10,904 nucleotides of DNA, from positions 1-10,904 of the forward strand of contig JAJZRM010000060.1 of the NCBI GenBank assembly GCA_021802685.1. The letters are read 5' to 3'. Position numbers and translations under genes: made by a program. Under the pieces are notes generated by a model. That model was not told the origin of the DNA, ran no database searches, and was given only the letters and a program-made list of their open reading frames with translations. Numbering within the stretch: the first letter of the stretch is position 1; each line of letters begins with the position of its first letter. The DNA comes from Deltaproteobacteria bacterium. GTDB taxonomy: Bacteria > Desulfobacterota > Deferrimicrobia > Deferrimicrobiales > Deferrimicrobiaceae. This document shows, piece by piece, positions 7,661-10,904 of the stretch.

Positions 7661-8398
7661 ATGAACGTCGAATACCACCGCGGCTGGAGCCGGAACCTGG
7701 GGCAGGAAATGGAACTGAAGGTGTACGGGCACGCGGGGAAGCCCGCGGTCGTGTTCCCGTGCCAGGGGGGCCGGTTCTTCGAATACGAGGATTTCGGGAT
7801 GGTCGAGGCGGTAAGGCCCTTCATCGAGGCCGGCGCGATCACCCTGTTCACCGTGGACAGCGTGGACCGCCAGTCGTGGATCAACGGATCCGTTCCTCCC
7901 GCCGACCGCGCCCGGCGGCACAACGACTACGACCGGTACGTCATGGAGGAGGCGGTCCCCTTCATCCGCGGGATGCTTCCCCGGGCCGGCGGCTTCCTCG
8001 CCACGGGGTGCAGCATGGGCGCATACCACTCCGCGAACTTCTTCTTCCGCCATCCCGACGTGTTCGACGCCGTGATCGCCCTGTCCGGCCTCTACTCCCT
8101 CCACCGCTTCCTCGGCGGCTACATGGACGACAATGTCTACTTCAACGCCCCTCTCGCGTACCTTCCGAACCTCACGGACCCCTGGTACCTCGACCGGTAC
8201 CGGCGGAGCCGGATCGTGGTGTGCGTGGGGCAGGGGGCGTGGGAAGACGGGATGCTGGAGGACACCCGGGCGCTCCAGCGGGTCCTGGCCGAAAAGGAGA
8301 TCCCCGCCTGGATCGATTACTGGGGGCACGACGTCAACCACGACTGGCCGTGGTGGCGCCGCCAGATGCCGTACTTCCTGGGCCGCATGAAGTTGTAG
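7661..8398 (+). CDS. Alpha/beta-hydrolase of the putative esterase family
   Basis: A 245-residue protein without a signal peptide or membrane segment, so probably cytoplasmic. It belongs to the esterase-D/antigen-85-like hydrolases, probably the uncharacterised group COG4947 (from memory, not a search). The nucleophile elbow is G116-C117-S118-M119-G120 in ATGCSMGAYH. The acid is probably D196 in GQGAWEDG, and the base is H223 or H227 in GHDVNHDWPWW, near the C-terminus as the fold requires. The N-terminal MNVEYHRGWS, the FPCQGGRFFEYEDFGM strand-loop and the RRHNDYDRY segment look like family-specific conserved blocks. ATG at 7661 has AAGGAGG at 7644-7650 with a 10-base spacer. The gap to the ATP-grasp gene is 22 bases, so the two are surely co-transcribed. 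It may hydrolyse or transfer an ester or amide made by that ligase; this is inference. Confidence 0.88.
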   Translation: MNVEYHRGWSRNLGQEMELKVYGHAGKPAVVFPCQGGRFFEYEDFGMVEAVRPFIEAGAITLFTVDSVDRQSWINGSVPPADRARRHNDYDRYVMEEAVPFIRGMLPRAGGFLATGCSMGAYHSANFFFRHPDVFDAVIALSGLYSLHRFLGGYMDDNVYFNAPLAYLPNLTDPWYLDRYRRSRIVVCVGQGAWEDGMLEDTRALQRVLAEKEIPAWIDYWGHDVNHDWPWWRRQMPYFLGRMKL

Positions 8399-8430
8399 GC
8401 TTCGCCGCGCCCCCCTTGAAACCGCCGGTC

Positions 8431-9840
8431 TCAGGCGGCGGGCCGCGCCTTCCTGCTCGCTTCGGCCGGCCGGATGTTCTGGTTCACCCGGAAGAAGTTG
8501 TCCGGGTCGTGCCGGGTCTTGATGTTGACCAGACGATGGTAATTGTCGCGATACGTCGCCTGGACGGGAGCCTGCCCGTCGTCGTGGATCATGAAATTCA
8601 CGTAAGCCCCGCCCGCCGAATGGGGATGAAGCGCTTCCCAGTACGCGTTCGCCCATCGGGTCAACCGGTCGTTGTTCGCCGGATCCGGATCGACGCCGAC
8701 GATGACCTCGGCCCAAGTCGCGTCGCGATAGCTCCAGGCGGTGGCGTCCCCGCCCACCCGGTGCGCCGCGCCGTTGACCGGATAAAGGTGCATCGTCGAC
8801 AGCGGGGTCGGCAACTCGGAACCGTGCTTCACGTGGAGCCGGATGGCCTCGTCGCTCAAATCGTTGACGAAATCCGCCTTCCAGTACCACTGCAGGCCCG
8901 GCGGATACAGCGGGTCGAACATGCCCTGAAGCGCCGGAAACGGCATCGGGCCGACGAACTCGAAGACCGGCTTCCGGATGCCGCGAACGGGTTTGAAGGT
9001 TTCCTCGAAGCGGTCCGGCGGCCCGACATAGCACCAGACGATACCGCACATCTTCCGGTGGTGGATGGATTCCGGGAACGGGGGGCCCGGCGGAACGGTC
9101 AGGAAGGCGAAGAATCCGTTGATCTCCTCGGGAGCGCCCTTGATGAAATCACCGTAAAACCGCAGGACCTCCGGGGCATCCTCAAGGTCCCACAACATGG
9201 GTCCCGCATGGACCGTGTCGACGGGATTCAGCTTGTAGAGGAACGAGGTGACGACGCCGAAATTGCCCCCTCCTCCCCGCACCGCCCAGAAAAGTTCCGG
9301 ATTCTCTTCGGCGCTGGCCGTGAGGAACCGTCCCTCCGCCGAAACCAGGTCCACGGCCAGCAGGTTGTCGATGGTCAGGCCGTACTTTCTCGTCAGGTGC
9401 CCGAGGCCTCCTCCCAGAGTGAGGCCTCCGACGCCGGTGGTCGAAAGGATGCCCGAGGGGGTGGCCATGCCGAACGCGTGGGTGGAATGGTCCACGCCGC
9501 CCCACGTGCAGCCCCCCTCGACGCGGACGGTCCGCGACCGGGGTTCGACGCGGACGCCTCTCATCATCGAAAGGTCGATGACCAGGCCGTCGTCGCATAC
9601 CCCCAGCCCGCCCGCGTTGTGCCCGCCGCCGCGGACGGCCGCCAGGATGCCCGTCTCCCTTGCGAACCGGACGGAGGCGATGACATCCGCCACGTCCACG
9701 CAACATGCGATCAGGCCCGGGCGCCTGTCGATCATGCCGTTGTAGACCTTGCGGGCGGTTTCATATCCGGGATCCCCGGGGCGGAGGAGACCGCCCCGCA
9801 AAGACGCCTTGAGTCTTTCGAACTCGGTTCCGTGCTCCAT
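8431..9840 (-). CDS. FAD-linked oxidase, berberine-bridge-enzyme type
   Basis: A 469-residue flavoprotein of the VAO/PCMH superfamily, which oxidises alcohols, sugars or secondary metabolites and usually passes electrons to oxygen. The N-terminal FAD_binding_4 domain covers about 40-210. It includes RGGGHNAGG with H74, the histidine that carries 8-alpha-linked FAD in relatives, the TTGVGGLTLGGGLGHLTRKYGL pyrophosphate-binding block from 134 and AVRGGGGNFGVVT. The C-terminal BBE domain contains AYVNF and RHDPDNFFRVNQNI. Bicovalent members have a cysteine about 60 residues after the histidine; here that place reads ILSTTG, so linkage through H74 alone is likely. There is no signal peptide. ATG at 9840 has AAGGAGGG at 9846-9853; an in-frame upstream ATG at 9933 lacks such a site. 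It stands alone, convergent with the esterase 32 bases away. Its substrate is unknown. Confidence 0.92.
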   Translation of the reverse strand: MEHGTEFERLKASLRGGLLRPGDPGYETARKVYNGMIDRRPGLIACCVDVADVIASVRFARETGILAAVRGGGHNAGGLGVCDDGLVIDLSMMRGVRVEPRSRTVRVEGGCTWGGVDHSTHAFGMATPSGILSTTGVGGLTLGGGLGHLTRKYGLTIDNLLAVDLVSAEGRFLTASAEENPELFWAVRGGGGNFGVVTSFLYKLNPVDTVHAGPMLWDLEDAPEVLRFYGDFIKGAPEEINGFFAFLTVPPGPPFPESIHHRKMCGIVWCYVGPPDRFEETFKPVRGIRKPVFEFVGPMPFPALQGMFDPLYPPGLQWYWKADFVNDLSDEAIRLHVKHGSELPTPLSTMHLYPVNGAAHRVGGDATAWSYRDATWAEVIVGVDPDPANNDRLTRWANAYWEALHPHSAGGAYVNFMIHDDGQAPVQATYRDNYHRLVNIKTRHDPDNFFRVNQNIRPAEASRKARPAA

Positions 9841-9899
9841 GATGACCCTCCTTAGCCAATTGCGGTCCGGTACCATTCCGCATGAGAGGTCGTGAACTA

Positions 9900-9917
9900 A
9901 TAAGGAATTGTTCTTAT
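9900..9917. promoter_or_regulatory. AT-rich dyad upstream of the FAD oxidase gene
   Basis: ATAAG (9900-9904) and CTTAT (9913-9917) form an inverted repeat with an 8-base spacer; one further A-T pair inside also matches. It is about 60 bases upstream of the oxidase start and is clearly richer in A+T than the surrounding DNA. Size and position suit an operator of a MarR- or TetR-like dimer or a promoter region, but no clear -35/-10 pair was found and no regulator gene is adjacent. Confidence 0.35.
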
Positions 9918-9998
9918 GATATCCCCGTTCCACGGGAGTCGATCACGGGAGGAACGATTTCCACGGAGGGCGAAACGACGGATTTTGAGGGGGAGGGT

Positions 9999-10024
9999 CC
10001 CGGCGCCCGAAAAAGCGCGCCGGG
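9999..10024 (-). terminator. GC hairpin after the S1-domain gene, without a U-tract
   Basis: CCCGGCGC (9999-10006) and GCGCCGGG (10017-10024) are a perfect 8-base inverted repeat with a 10-base loop. It begins one base after the stop codon of the S1-domain gene. The stem is strong, but the following minus-strand bases are C-rich rather than T-rich. It may be a weak terminator or a 3'-end stabilising structure. Confidence 0.45.
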
Positions 10025-10025
10025 T

Positions 10026-10904
10026 TTACTTCTTCTTTTTCTGCGCGATCTTCGCCCGGAGCGCCTCCCCGAAAGCGCCGATGGAAGGCGGCGAGGGAGG
10101 CTGTTCGAGGTATTTTCTGTAATCGTCCGGCTCTTCCCGGGACGACTCCGGGGCATCCGCCCCGGCGAGAGACAGCGCGACGCGGCGTTGCGCCGGGTCC
10201 ACCGAATCCACCTTGACCTCCACCTCCTGGCCCACGCGGACCGCCTCGCCGGCGGACTTGATCCGCTTCCCTCCCCCCAGCTTGGAGATGTGCAGGAGGC
10301 CGTCCACCCCGCCGCCGAGGGAAACGAACGCCCCGAAGGCGGTGAGGCGCGCCACCTTCCCGATGTGCCGCGATCCCGCGGGGAACCGCTGCACCGCGGC
10401 CTCCCACGGGTCCGCGAGGGTTTTCTTCAGGCTGAAGGAAAATCGTTTGTTCGGCCAGTCGAGGCGGGTGATCGCGACCTCGACCTCCTGCCCCACGGAG
10501 AGGGCGTCCCGGAGGTCCTCGACCCGCTCCCAGCCGATCTCCGAGATGGGCAGCAACCCCTCGATCGGGCCGATGTCCACGAACGCGCCGAAATCCCGCA
10601 CGGAGGTGACCTTCCCGCGGACCACCATCCCCTCCGTCAGCGTGGCCATCGACTCTTCCCGCTTCCGCTGCTCCTCTTCCTCGAGCAGAACGCGGTTGGA
10701 GACGACGATGTTGCGGCCTTTTTCGTCGTACTGGGTGATCCGGAACGAGGCGTGCTTTCCGGGGTGCTCCCCCGCGTCCCTCGCCCGAGACAATCCCATC
10801 TGCGAATGAGGGCAGAACGCCCGGGCGCCACCGGGGAGCCGGACCTCGAACCCCCCTTTGACTTCTTTCACCACCAGGCCGTCCACGGGAATCCCGGAGC
10901 GCCA
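10026..10904 (-). CDS. Multi-S1-domain RNA-binding protein, ribosomal protein S1-like (5' end beyond window)
   Basis: The visible 292 residues are the C-terminal part of a protein with tandem S1 (OB-fold) RNA-binding domains, related to ribosomal protein S1. The frame is open to the right edge and starts inside an S1 repeat (WRSGIPVDGLVVKEVKGGFE), so the true start is outside. Domain A covers visible residues 1-70 and includes RAFCPHSQMGL, as in S1. Domain B, about 90-160, has GKVTSVRDFGAFVDIGP and GLLPISEIGW. Domain C, about 178-250, has GKVARLTAFGAFVSLGGG and DGLLHISKLGG. A charged linker (LEEEEQRKREES) separates A from B. The tail after domain C is low in complexity and ends AKIAQKKKK. A GTG at 10886 could be proposed as a start but would cut into domain A. 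It probably acts in translation or RNA metabolism; whether it is the main rpsA or a shorter paralogue cannot be decided here. Confidence 0.88.
   Translation of the reverse strand, partial: WRSGIPVDGLVVKEVKGGFEVRLPGGARAFCPHSQMGLSRARDAGEHPGKHASFRITQYDEKGRNIVVSNRVLLEEEEQRKREESMATLTEGMVVRGKVTSVRDFGAFVDIGPIEGLLPISEIGWERVEDLRDALSVGQEVEVAITRLDWPNKRFSFSLKKTLADPWEAAVQRFPAGSRHIGKVARLTAFGAFVSLGGGVDGLLHISKLGGGKRIKSAGEAVRVGQEVEVKVDSVDPAQRRVALSLAGADAPESSREEPDDYRKYLEQPPSPPSIGAFGEALRAKIAQKKKK

Noticed and set aside
8422..8438. CCGCC/GGCGG hairpin between the convergent esterase and oxidase genes
   Set aside because: The stem is only five pairs, overlaps the oxidase stop codon, and has no T-tract on either strand, so I do not call a terminator.
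7406..9855. Long open frames opposite the ATP-grasp, esterase and FAD oxidase genes (547 codons on the minus strand, 698 on the plus strand)
   Set aside because: Both are shadows of genes with intact catalytic motifs; the translations are Arg/Pro-rich and have no motif of their own.

Overview
The window is dense, GC-rich bacterial DNA (roughly two-thirds G+C by eye) with seven complete genes and two cut by the window edges. Gene content suggests a high-GC, Gram-negative, delta-proteobacteria-like (Desulfobacterota-type) or related uncultured lineage: an HrcA/CIRCE heat-shock operon, an LpoA-like periplasmic protein and a DinG-type helicase without a fused exonuclease. This placement is inferred from gene content, not from any phylogeny. 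Many long open frames lie opposite the real genes; they are typical high-GC shadows and are not annotated.

Layout. (1) Positions 1-6323, minus strand: one tightly packed operon transcribed leftward from a clear sigma-70 promoter overlapped by a perfect CIRCE operator. The order is hrcA, grpE, dnaJ, a periplasmic TPR/type-1 binding-fold protein resembling LpoA-type penicillin-binding protein activators, and a DinG/YoaA-like iron-sulfur helicase that runs off the left edge. Gaps are 47, 8, -1 and 14 bases. dnaK, the chaperone that GrpE and DnaJ serve, is absent from the cluster. (2) Positions 6475-8398, plus strand, divergent from hrcA: a two-gene unit encoding an ATP-grasp ligase and an uncharacterised alpha/beta-hydrolase esterase, 22 bases apart. 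This is the best candidate for a poorly described system. (3) Positions 8431-9840, minus strand, convergent with the esterase: a lone secreted-signal-free FAD-linked oxidase of the berberine-bridge type with an AT-rich dyad upstream. (4) Positions 10026-10904, minus strand: the 3' part of a multi-S1-domain RNA-binding protein followed by a GC-rich hairpin.

How it fits together. The first block is a stress-responsive unit: HrcA represses its own operon through CIRCE, GrpE and DnaJ act as co-chaperones for DnaK encoded elsewhere, and two genes of envelope and DNA-repair type appear to be co-transcribed with them. The ATP-grasp and esterase pair probably makes and processes one small molecule or peptide conjugate, because an ATP-dependent carboxylate ligase is coupled to a serine hydrolase, but the substrate cannot be read from the sequence. 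The oxidase and the S1 protein show no visible functional link to the rest. No tRNA, rRNA, CRISPR array, insertion sequence or phage gene was seen, and no stretch over 300 bases lacks a gene.
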